Origin: Symbiodinium natans
Lineage: Eukaryota > Sar > Dinophyceae > Suessiales > Symbiodiniaceae
DNA: 62,500 nucleotides
Direction of reading: 5' to 3'
NCBI GenBank assembly: GCA_905221605.1
Contig: CAJNDS010001413.1
Location: 1 to 62,500 of the forward strand
The position numbers and the translations under genes were made by a program. The first letter of the stretch is position 1, and each line of letters opens with the position of its first letter. A model generated the notes under the pieces. That model searched no databases, was not told the DNA's origin, and saw only the letters and a program-made list of their open reading frames with translations. Shown here piece by piece: positions 20,681 through 30,700 of the stretch.

Positions 20681-20975
20681 ATCTGCGGCAGCCTTGATGA
20701 TGATGTCACAGTCCACTTTGGAACCGTCCTAGCGAAGCTTTGGGTGGGTTGCTCCAGGTCCAACATGCAACATTCTTCAACATTCACCACGTGGAGAAAC
20801 ACGGTGAAACCCTCAGTGCGCCTGTCATTGTGTGCTGGCTTCGGCTTGCTCTTCATTTGCGTGTAATCGCAAGTTGGCAAACGTGAGCACGGGAAGCTTC
20901 TGAAGCGACGTTGTGTCATTTTGACCCTGGACGGACGTCCACTGCAGCGTGGTGGAGGTGCGGCAGCTTCTGCAT

Positions 20976-21002
20976 GTGTGTGTGTGTGTGTGTGTGTGTG
21001 TT
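20976..21002. repeat. (TG)n microsatellite
   Basis: About 13 TG dinucleotides. Confidence 0.9.
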
Positions 21003-21090
21003 GTGCTTCGGCTTTGGTCGTTTGAGTTGTTGCGAGTTGTGTTGGCCACTGATGGCCGGCAGGCAGGTTAGAGTTGGAGTCTTAGAATTA

Positions 21091-21148
21091 AACCCTAAAC
21101 CCTAAACCCTAAACCCTAAACCCTAAACCCTAAAACCCTACACCCTAA
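21091..21148 (-). repeat. Interstitial telomeric tract
   Basis: About eight CCCTAAA units, the last two altered (ccctaaaaccctacaccctaagg). Confidence 0.9.
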
Positions 21149-21512
21149 GGCCCAAGAAACAGCAAGGCTGTGGAAGCGCACCGCAGGGATTGAGGGGGCT
21201 AGCAGAAGCCCCAGGATGACGCTTCTGGGCTACAGGGCCACCCTTTGGGGGCAACGCCAGGTACACTAGGTCGGCTGGTGACCTCGTTGCTGTTTTAAGT
21301 GATGCGTTTCTCTGTGCAGTGGAGTTGGGTTTTTGTGGTTTGGTTCCAGGTCTTAGGGCTTGTGGGCGGCTTTCTTTTCTTGCGGATGGCCATTTTGGTT
21401 TGCTAGTGTTGGGGTGGTCAGACTTCTTTCCCGTGTTGAGAACACTGTTGATGTCGTGTTGTTTTCCCCCGTCGTTTGATGCTTGCTGTTTGTCCTTTGT
21501 AGGCTTTGACAT
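21138..21512 (-). CDS. Hypothetical Lys/Pro-rich frame
   Basis: A 124-codon minus-strand frame, basic and Pro-rich (TGKKSDHPNTSKPKWPSARK, ASLKTATRSPADLVYLALPP). It overlaps the end of the telomeric tract, so its 3' end is not real coding. No family is recognised. Confidence 0.25.
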   Translation of the reverse strand: MSKPTKDKQQASNDGGKQHDINSVLNTGKKSDHPNTSKPKWPSARKESRPQALRPGTKPQKPNSTAQRNASLKTATRSPADLVYLALPPKGGPVAQKRHPGASASPLNPCGALPQPCCFLGLRV

Positions 21513-21852
21513 TGCTTTGACCTTCTTCGGCCCCCCTTTCAGCCTGTCAGGTTATCTCGCGAGAGCGTAGCTTGGGTCAAACACTGGACTGGCACTGCGA
21601 GGATCCATGCCGGTCCTTCAGCACTACGCCATGACCATCTGGCCGATAAGCAGCTATCTCGCCGACCCTCTGCATGCGCGACATGGATGCAACACAGAGC
21701 CCTAAAGCACCGCATGACAGCACCGAGAGCAAATGGATGCAACAATGTCGCGTGCAAACGCCGCCTCAAGGTCGCAAGACCGTGGTAGCCCGCAATGAAC
21801 GCAAGGTCAGATACCTCTACATGTCTCAGAGCAATTAAAGAGAGACAGCGAG

Positions 21853-21858
21853 ACAGAA

Positions 21859-21889
<31 letters not shown>

Positions 21890-21902
21890 GAGAGCTTGAG
21901 AG
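21853..21902. repeat. (GA)n microsatellite
   Basis: Imperfect (GA)n with GCGA and GCTT interruptions; it gives the false Leu-Ser reading on the minus strand. Confidence 0.9.
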
Positions 21903-21904
21903 AG

Positions 21905-22345
21905 CATCTGAGAGAGACTTGGCCGGCGCACGGAGACCGTGTGGTTGTGGGGCTTCAGCAACCCCTCGGCCCAGCCTGGGCTCAAAGCAAAGTTCCCATT
22001 ACCCCACGCGTCATCAAGAAAGGGAACTCCCAGCCCCAGAGCCCGCGCAGTGCGAAGCATTTCTCCCCGGGATCCAGGCATTCCGGCTGAGGCAGGCCTG
22101 CGTCCTGGAGCTGCAAGAAACTTGGGGCAACTTCTGGTATGCTGCAAGCCTGACCGAACATTCCATTCTAGCATGCCAGCCGCCACATTCTCACGACAGT
22201 CCAGGTAGCACTGCTTCCAGGCATCGAAGCTGATGACATTGCCGTTCCTGTCCGTGTTGTAGTACCTCGGTTTGGATGGTATTGGATGAAAGCTACCACA
22301 GATCTCACCATGAAGTTTGCACCAAGGCCACCACTGGTCACAGGG
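21905..22345 (-). CDS. Hypothetical protein exon(s)
   Basis: The minus-strand frame has good protein character: CDQWWPWCKLHGEICGSFHP, SKPRYYNTDRNGNVISFDAW, KQCYLDCRENVAAGMLEWNV, then TARALGLGVPFLDDAWGNGN and FALSPGWAEGLLKPHN. There are many aromatic residues and Cys. No family is recognised; an intron may lie in the middle (RSGLQHTRSCPK). The frame runs into a (GA)n repeat downstream, so the true end lies before about 21905. Confidence 0.45.
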
Positions 22346-22559
22346 GCGCATAAAGGCGATCACGTCGATCCTGGCAAGGGTTCGAAGAGGGGCCCGGACA
22401 CCAGACGGATGATCCACATCAGCGCCACAGATGAAGCAAGATCCAGCAAGACGCGACTGCACAACCACTTTGGGCACGTCGTTCCGGACCGCCGTCCAAG
22501 CATAGTGACCTACCGGCTGCAGTGCAGGTTCAAGATTAGTCAGGTCCTACGACTGACTG

Positions 22560-22562
<3 letters not shown>

Positions 22563-22611
<49 letters not shown>

Positions 22612-22653
22612 AGGGAGAGGGAGAGGGAGAGGGAGAGAGAGAGAGAGAGAGTG
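22563..22653. repeat. (GA)n then (GGGAGA)n microsatellite
   Basis: A pure GA run followed by five GGGAGA hexamers and a second GA run. Confidence 0.95.
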
Positions 22654-22979
22654 AGAGGATTGGGAAGATCAGATCAACCGAAGATCTACGCAGTTGGGTG
22701 CTCAGGCCGACTAATTACCAAGGGGTGCACCACGCAAAACCTCAAGGAACGCAGGCTCGGAGCCGGACGTGCTTTGCGCCGTGCTCTAAGGCCGTGCGTA
22801 GGTTTTCATACCTGATTCTTCGCTAGGTGCCACTTAGGGGGGGCTCACGGCCATGGCACCAACTATGTGCTGGTATGACTTAGTCATGAGTATGACATTG
22901 TCAAGGTTGCGATTGTGTGTGCTACGTGACTGAACAAACAGAAAGCACCGCCTCCGGATACTAACTACAACTGCAATGC

Positions 22980-23260
22980 CCATCATCATGAACCTCCAAA
23001 CCCGGCATGATCTGTTGCCGCTGCTGGCGCACGCGAAGGCTCCTGCTCCAATAACCAGGACCTGACTGAGCAATCGTTTGCGAGCTTCCCAAAACCAGAG
23101 GCCGCAACCAGAGTCTCCGAAAGTTCCCGGCTGTCTTGCCCCAGAACTTCAGAGGTGTCACCTGTGCTTTTGCGGTGTGAGGGGGACGAGGTGGAGAGGA
23201 AGTGGGGAAGGGGAAGGGGTAAAGACGGAACAGGGCGAAAAGATGGAAAAAGGCAAAAGG
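22980..23260 (-). CDS. Weak exon candidate with Rossmann-like VLVIGAGAF
   Basis: Minus strand encodes LLSQVLVIGAGAFACASSGN near 23072-23015, resembling the first strand-turn-helix of a dinucleotide-binding fold, but the sequence after GAGAFA does not continue like one unless a splice donor lies there. A second frame (SEVLGQDSRELSETLVAASG) overlaps upstream. Treat as tentative. Confidence 0.25.
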
Positions 23261-23667
23261 GCAAAAGGGAAGGGGAAAACTATACTTGTGGGGACGACGC
23301 CCTGGTGTCGACTAACGAAAGTTCCCAAAGCCATTGCAGAGGCGGCTAAGGTTTCTTCACGTTTTTTGCCTTCACTGCGGTTCCTGACCCCAGAGCAGAG
23401 GTGAAATATCCAGTGTTCATAAGATTCCCGATTCCCGTAATTTCCCATAGCATACCATGCCCCCGACAGACATCCGGCAGCCTGAGGCTGAACCTTACCA
23501 CTACCCTGCACCGCCATGTCGCGCCGCCTCGTTCGCGTAGCCATAAACGCCTGGGCGGAGGGCGGGGGAGTGCTGTTGTTCCAGGTGTGCTTTTGACTCT
23601 TGCCGTGTGCGATCGACTGCAGGCCAGGCTATACATGCCAGACATGGAGGTTGTTGCAAAGCATATT

Positions 23668-23833
23668 CATATATATATATATATATATTATCTATATTAT
23701 ATATTATATATATATATTATATATATTATATATATTATATATATTATATATATTATATATATTATATATATTATATATTATATATATTATATTATATATA
23801 TATATATTATATTATATATATATATATATATAT
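23668..23833. repeat. (AT)n/(ATATT)n microsatellite, left half
   Basis: A long AT array of TATATA and ATTATATAT words is interrupted by the retrotransposon and resumes at 33165. This is the insertion site. Confidence 0.95.
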
Positions 23834-24143
23834 TGTGGATATGAAGGGCATGGGAAGCTGTGTGGGGAGAGAGCGTAGCGCCTAAAGGGTATGCTGCGTT
23901 TGAAGACCCGAGAACGCCAATGCGACTTGCTGGTTCAAGGGAAGGCTACGATGTCATGATAAACCCTTGGCCAGCACCTTTTATGGAAGTGTACAGTCTT
24001 GTAACGTCACACGAGATGACGTAAGCAGAATAGTAACTTGACATGTCTCTTGTGCTTTGAGCGGAAGAAAGGGGATCTTTCGTCTTTGCGAGCAGCGCAT
24101 GGATGTCAATGCCAGCAACCCTTGAGGCAAACCTGGAACAACA
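23834..24143 (+). repeat. 5' LTR of the retrotransposon
   Basis: 310 bp, TGTGGATATGAAGG at the start and CTGGAACAACA at the end. I compared it by eye with the 3' LTR and found no difference. It carries an inverted pair of CRE-like half sites and an ATG at 24103 that opens into gag. Confidence 0.95.
24004..24022 (+). promoter_or_regulatory. Inverted CRE-like half sites in the LTR
   Basis: ACGTCA (24004-24009) and TGACGT (24017-24022) form an inverted repeat around cacgaga. TGACGT is the core bound by many bZIP/CREB-type factors. The same sequence is present in the 3' LTR at 33025-33043. A regulatory role is inferred only. Confidence 0.35.
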
Positions 24144-24159
24144 GGTTATGAGCGCCCAA
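24144..24159 (+). other. Primer-binding site, possible half-tRNA-Met type
   Basis: GGTTATGAGCGCCCAA follows the LTR directly. Drosophila copia and yeast Ty5 are known to prime from an internal cut of initiator tRNA-Met, and their site starts GGTTATG. The first seven bases match that pattern, and the reverse complement contains CTCATAA, the anticodon loop of a Met tRNA. There is no match to the usual 3'-end site (TGGTATCAGAGC). Confidence 0.5.
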
Positions 24160-24651
24160 GGCTCAGCTGCGCACCACTCCGCTGTGTTGGTGAATGGCAC
24201 CACGGGTACCAATGGGTACGGTGCGACGAATTCGAGCCCGATCCCGCCTCCTCCTCGTGATGATGAACAACAAGTTGAAGCTTCGGGATCGGGGAGGGCA
24301 AGTGGACAAGGACTCAGTGCAAGTGCTGGTGAAGTGGATGCAGGATGGGATGCAGCGGCGAGCCCAGAGGTAGAAGCTGCGGGTGGACAGACGGGGCCAA
24401 TGAACCGCCCGGTGGACCACGACGTTGCCTACACGGAAGCTGCTGTGTTTCAAGGAGCAGAATACTTCACACCGAGATCGCGGACCTCTATGGCACCTTG
24501 GGGACCTTTTCCCCAAATGGAAACGCTGCCGTCGGGGTGGTCGTGGATTTCTAGGGTGGGAGCGCGGATTGTGGGGGCTATTGGCTCCATGAGCTGGTGC
24601 CCAGTCCTTTGGCCTCACCACCTCGTCAAGTTGGTGGATCGTCTACGTTGA
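24148..24651 (+). CDS. Gag N-terminal frame, out of frame with the long ORF
   Basis: Open frame from ATG inside the primer-binding site (24148; an earlier in-frame ATG at 24103 lies in the LTR). It reads MSAQGSAAHHSAVLVNGTTG and later YFTPRSRTSMAPWGPFPQME and GWSWISRVGARIVGAIGSM, the low-complexity then basic helical style of a retrotransposon gag start. Coding character switches near 24,590 to the frame of the long ORF, which reads SPLASPPRQVGGSSTLTPQG and SSGLSVEAVQAEVQRQVGP before a TAG at 24756-24758. Thus one frame shift and one stop separate this part from the rest of gag. Programmed recoding, an unrecognised splice, or two fresh lesions are possible. Confidence 0.55.
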   Translation: MSAQGSAAHHSAVLVNGTTGTNGYGATNSSPIPPPPRDDEQQVEASGSGRASGQGLSASAGEVDAGWDAAASPEVEAAGGQTGPMNRPVDHDVAYTEAAVFQGAEYFTPRSRTSMAPWGPFPQMETLPSGWSWISRVGARIVGAIGSMSWCPVLWPHHLVKLVDRLR

Positions 24652-24758
24652 CCCCGCAGGGACCAAGGCCCAGGGGCCAGAATCTGACACCGCCATCATC
24701 AAGTGGGCTGTCTGTGGAGGCGGTGCAAGCTGAGGTACAACGTCAGGTGGGCCCTTAG

Positions 24759-27700
24759 ATGGGTGAGCAGAGGAATAGCCTTCTTGAAGGACAGCTGAAG
24801 CAACAAATGACAGCAGGCATGGCAACCACCAAGACCCTTCGAAGCCCTACGGAGCAACCGGCTACAACAGCGTCCTCATCGTGGTCGGCAGCGCTGGGTC
24901 TTCCTCGCCATGAAGTGCCTCTACCTCCAAGTCTACCTCGTAAAGAACCCCTAGGATGGACTGGGATGCATGGAGGTCCTCTTGCAGATGAACATGGTTT
25001 TCCTGAACCACGAGGGCATTCGCATCAAGAACCTACGCAGGATGGGGGGGTAAGACAAAGTTTGGCTTCAGTGGCTGAGGACTCGGCAGGAAACGTTGGC
25101 CCGCTCTGCAAGGACCGGGATGCCTCGGAGACAGGTCGGGGGAACATGGCTTCGGGTGGAGAAGGTTCCAGTGCACATCGGGGCCGCTCGCGTGAAGGCC
25201 TGGGAAGCTTCGAGGGTGTCTATGGGAACGCCGGAGCAGAACCAACTGGAAGCCAGGGCATCTTGGGATCTTTGTTTTCAAGGAACAAAGGAAGGTCCCC
25301 ATCGCCGCCCCCTGATCAAGGAGGACTTACGTCGGCACCGATGATCGAAGCAATTGCCCGTGGAGTACGTCAGCTTCAGGAGCTTCAAGAGCGCAATCTT
25401 CAAGGAGCACGTGGAGGGGATTCTCCGGGAGGAACGGAGACCGTGAAGCCGGGGCTCCAAGCTCTGCTGACGTTAACGGTCCCGGGAACGAAGGATGCAC
25501 CGCTGGTTTTTCAGGACTGGATCGAGGTGATCTCCACCGGCATGAAGGACTTGAGCGAGAATAGCGGGGCATGGTGGGAGGCCGTCCTTCGAACGGTCGA
25601 GGGCTCGTACTCCAAGTGGCTTGGGGCTACGCAGTTGGAGCGGCTGACGATTCAGCCAGAGGATGCCGACTACGCAGTGAAAGGGAGGTGGACGCGGGTG
25701 AATGCACGCGCGTGCCAGCTGCTGCTCAACGCTGTCCCGGAGGTGGTTCGCTCGGACTTGATCGCGAGGAGGGCAACGCAGGACGTAACTCAGCTGGTGT
25801 TCCGGTTGTTCGTGCTGTACCAGCCGGGGGGGTCTTCCGAAAGGGGACACACTTTGGCGCAACTCCAATCTCCACCTCACGGGACGAATGTCGCGGAGAC
25901 TCTGGAAATCCTGCGTGGATGGCCTCGACATCTACGACGGTGCCAACAGCTTGGAATGAGTGCTCCAGACCCAACAGTCCTGGCGAAAGGGTTGGACACG
26001 GCTACGGCGAAGGTCATCACTGGAAACCCGGATGCTCATTTCAGGACGCAGCTGCTACGCACTTCTTTGCGTTTGGACGCGAAGCCCACCCTACGCCAGG
26101 TGGAGGATTACCAACGGCGCCTGCAGGCGGAGGTGGAACAGATGGCAGCGGCTGGCGGGATGGATACCAACCCGAAGATTAGGGCTACGTCTACGCCGTC
26201 CATGCCTCATCCAGGAACTACAATGACGTCGTCGCCGCCCACCTCGCCGACTGGAAAGGACACCAATGAAGCCTTGTGTAGGTACTTCAGCAAACCCTCG
26301 GGCTGTAGAAGGGGAGAAAAGTGCCCGTACAAGCATGATATGGCCAGCTTCCCCAAAGATCAACGCATGAAGAAGTGCCTGGCGTGTGGGGCTGAGGGTC
26401 ATCGAGCTCGAGAGTGCCCAACGAAAGGTGGAGGAAAGCGAAGTCATGCAAAGCGTGAAGAAGGAGCTGAGCGGATGCAAATTCCACAGACCACGCCAAA
26501 GGTCGCCGAGATACAGGCCACGTCTGCTGAAGCAATACCTTCGTCCTCATCCAGCACGATCATATCATCAAGTGGGTCGTCAATCCCACCTTCGGCGGCT
26601 ACGATTGGCAGCGCAGAAGGGGTGGCGACTACCCCTGGAGAGCCTGTGTGGACCCTGGATAACTTGATGCAGGCCGCCCAGCAGGTTGTGATGGCTAAGA
26701 GCGCGGGTGAGAAAGGTGACATCAAGTTGAAGGCGGCGAAGGTCATGGAGTTGGACGCCATTAACGAAAGGAGCGACAGGGCACCTATGGCTTTGGCGGA
26801 TACCGGCGCTACCCATTCCCTACGCCATCCGCATTCGCAGGAGGAGTGGGATCAAAGCATGTGGGTTAATGTGGTCTTAGCCGGCGGTGAGCAAGTTCAG
26901 ATGAAGATGAATAATGCCGGCACGCTGCTTTTTGGAGCGGACGGAACTGCCAGGGAGACCACAACGAATGCCATCGTCCCAGTGGGTGAGCTGGTGAAGA
27001 CCCTGGGGTATCGATTCGAGTGGGGGCCTGCGAGCTGCCATTTGGTGGGCCCAGATGGGACCATTGTGCGGCTTTCGACCAAAGAAGGGTGCCCGCACAT
27101 CTCGGAGGCCAGGGCTTTGGAGCTCATCTCGAAGATCGAGAAGAAGAAGCTGGACCAGTTCACCGAGAATGTCAAGGGCACAGAGGCCAGGGTTCAGGCG
27201 ATGGCGAGGACGCTGGATAAGTCGTGGTTCGACTACCTGGGCGAGGCTTGCTATGGGCATTCAGGCCAAGAGGACAAGGCAGTCGCGGCGGCTCCCTTCT
27301 TGAAGGACGTCCCTGTGGAGGCACTGTATGGCCTGGCAACGAACGTGGACAATGAGAGTGGATGGCAGATCCTGAAGAAGCTGACATTCCTCAACCGGAG
27401 GCAGCGGCGACGCTTGTGGTCATCGAAGAGCTGGGTGGTTCATCTCTTTGCTGGAAAGACGAAGAAGGAGGCATTCAGCTGGTTGAACGATGGCGACAGG
27501 GTCCTCCTGGAGCTGGACATTGCGAGGTCCCAAGGCCACAACCTATTGGACCAGGACTTGTGGCGGGCTTTGTCATGGGCGGCGTCGCAAGGCAAGATTG
27601 CAGCAGTCATCGGAGGGCCGCCGTGCAGAACATTCAGTCGACTTCGTTTTCGGGAGCCAGGGCCATCGCCAGTACGTTCTCGGGCAAACCCGTATGGGTG

Positions 27701-30700
27701 GCCGGACCAGTCACCCAGTGAAAGATTGCAGGTGACCCGGGATACCAAGCTGTTCGTTCGCATGCTTTGGCTCCATGCAAAATCGACGGCAGGGAGGTTG
27801 CAAAGTTTGGGCCGGAGAATGTCAGCATCGACGGCGGCGTTTGTTCTGGAGCAGCCCCAAGACCCCCATGAGTACTTGCCGAGCACGACCCCAAACTGGA
27901 GTGAGTTGCCATCTTTCTGGGATTCCGAAATGTGGAAGAGGTACGCAGCGGAGGCAGGACTCACGGAGGTCAGCTTCGAGCAGGGCGCCTATGGTCACAA
28001 AGCCATCAAGCCGACGACGCTGGGAACGAACATGATGTCTCTGGCGTTGCTTCGAGGAGCGAAAACCAAAGGGGTCCTCGAGCCTTTCGACGGCCCATCC
28101 GAAGCTCTGGCGGCGTGGGCTCCAGGCCTATGCGCAGCGATATCTCTGGCCTTGAAGGAATGGTTGGTGACCCCGGCATTGACGGCTATGACGGTGGGCC
28201 AATGGAAGGAGCACGTGGCTCGGGGCCATTTGCCTCCTCGTCGGGACTGCTTGTACTGCAGCATGTTCGGGGCCAGTGGAAGACCGCATCGCCGAGTGAG
28301 CCATCCGGAGATGTTCACGTTAACATCCGACCTTTCTGGCCCGCATGAAGCAGGATTGGACCACAACGCCCGAAGCCCCTTCTACAAGCAGTTCAAAAAC
28401 CTGTTGGTGTGCAAGTACCGATTTCCAGCGTCGTTTGCCAATGGGACCTGGGAAGAGACTGCTGAGGATGGGGAGGTAGTCGATGAGAACACCAGCCCGT
28501 TCGACGAGGGTGACCAATTGGAGAAGGAGTTGGAGCCATATAGCCCTTCTGAACCTGAGGACCAAGAGCAAGATGAGCGAAACGCCCATGTGGGTGCAGG
28601 TGTGAGTGATGGTGATGGTGAGTTGGAGGAGGATTGTGAAGCTGAGGAAAGTGGAAAGAGGGTGCAAAACCCTCAAATGGCGGAAGGGGACACCAAACCT
28701 CCAGAATCCACCTACTTGGTCTTCGCCACGCCCTTGGTTTCCGGAACCTCAGCTGAGATCTTGGAAGCTCTGCAGGACATCCTCACATATCTTCGCCATC
28801 ACAATCTACCTGTCCTACGACACCACTCTGACAAGGCCTCTGCGTTTCAAGGAAGGATGATCCGCTCCTACCTGAAGAACCAGTCGATCAGGGTGACGAC
28901 ATCGGAGCCGGGAGTGCCTCAGTCTAATGGTTCGGTGGAGCAGACGGTCAGGTGGGTGAAGCAAAGGACAAGGACGCTGCTTGGGGCTTCAGGGCTGCCG
29001 AAGAAGTTGTGGCCGCAGGCGGCTGCAGCGGCGGCTGCCATGCAACGGGCGGACGTTCTGGGCTTCATGACAAAGTTGATGGCGCCGTTTGGGACGAAGG
29101 TCATGGTGAAGAAGCGGCACTACGACTACGACCTCAAAGAAAAATCGAAGGCAAAGGACTCCTTTGGCGCGAAGTGGGAGGAAGCGAGGTACGTGGGCTT
29201 GTCTGACTATGTCCAGGGTGGCCATCTGGTGTTTAACGAGGCGAGAAACTCATTCATCCACACCACCAATGTTCGAGTTGGGCTACATGATCCTGGTTTT
29301 CCCAGTGACGTCCTCGAAGCAGATCCCAACCCACCGCCTCGTCGCCGAATGACAAGAAAGACGCATGTTGGTTTTGATGAGGACCAGGAGGAGCCAAGGA
29401 GACTGCAGGCCCTAGAGCATGTGAAGCAGACAGTGGTGGATAGTGAAAAACGAGCGGCGCAATGCTTGCAAGAGTGGAACCTGGAGGAGGCTATCCAGAT
29501 CATCAATGACGAAGTCGCGGGGACCGTGCTAAAGTTCGGCCTTTTTCGTCATGGAGGGGTGGTGGGCTTCCACAAGGCCACGTCTGAGCGGCCAACCCTG
29601 GTGAAACTAGCAACTAGGGCATTGACGGAGTTGTGCCCGGAGGCAGAGTTTACCTCCCTCTACATCTCCAGCATTGATGAACGGCGCCTACATCGTGATT
29701 CGCAAAACCATCCTCTCACAAAGAACTACGCGGTGGTCATCAAGCCTCCGAAATCTGGTGGAAGCTTGTGGGTCGAACTGCAAGATGGAGATACAGTGCG
29801 AGGGCCGATTGTGGCCGCCTCTGACAACAAAGGAACTTACTTCGGTTGCGCCCATCCCATGCCGGACAGACAAGTACGACGAGTAGACCCATTCAGAAGA
29901 CATTGGGTGATGCCATGGAAAGGGAAAAGGACAGTGCTTGTCGGCTACACCGTGAACACCATGAGGGGATTAGACACCTTGGCCTATGAAGTCCTAGAAG
30001 ACCTGGGCTTTGTGGTTCCCGTGGTAGCTTTGGAAGCGGGTTCTGGGGAAAGACCAACAGGTGTAGCGGCGCAATGCGTGGTGGATCGGGCGTGTGAAGC
30101 TGTGGAGAGCGGCCAACATGAGATCGAGGATGATGAGGTGGAGTTCGAGTTCAATTGGGGAAAGCCCTGTGCAAATTGGGACTTGGATTTCGCGGGCGAC
30201 GTTGGGGGCACAGAAGAAAATGCCCTTTGGGACATCGCAATCCCACTGCCCACATCGTCAGCGGTTGATGGCAAAGCTTTGCAGCGAAAGTCCGTGATGA
30301 TGGTAAGGATGCAGCCTGGCGAGCCAACATGGGAGGAGGCGTTCCTGAAGAAGGTGGAGGTGAGCTACACGACCGGAATTGAGGAGGTGTTGAAATCGTT
30401 GGCAAAGCCCCTGGCAGTGGTCCACAATGTTGCGCAGGCGGAGGTGATCCCGGTTCTGGAATCCTGGAGGCAATCCATCCAGAAAGAGTTGGACGCGGTA
30501 TCGCACGCCATCATCAAGGTGGTCCCAGGCCAGGAGGAGTATTACCAGATCCTGAACATGCCAGGCCTCCAGGTGCTGCCGATGAAGTTTGTCTTCACTT
30601 GCAAACCTCCAGCTGAGGCGCCGGAGCGGCCAGAGGACCCATGGTATCGCCGAAAGGCGAGGATCGTGGTGTGTGGAAATCATGCCCAAGACAATGAAAA

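Noticed and set aside
21539-21905. C-terminal part of the 312-codon minus-strand ORF with Leu-Ser repeats
   Set aside because: The repeat part is a (GA)n microsatellite read in frame; only the upstream part is kept as a candidate exon.
23600-23885. Tyr/Ile-rich ORFs around the AT microsatellite
   Set aside because: Repeat translations; the same holds for 33059-33360.
24103-24105. ATG in the LTR as the gag start
   Set aside because: It is in frame, but the downstream ATG at 24148 in the primer site is the simpler start; the LTR codons (PATLEANLEQQ) show no special support.
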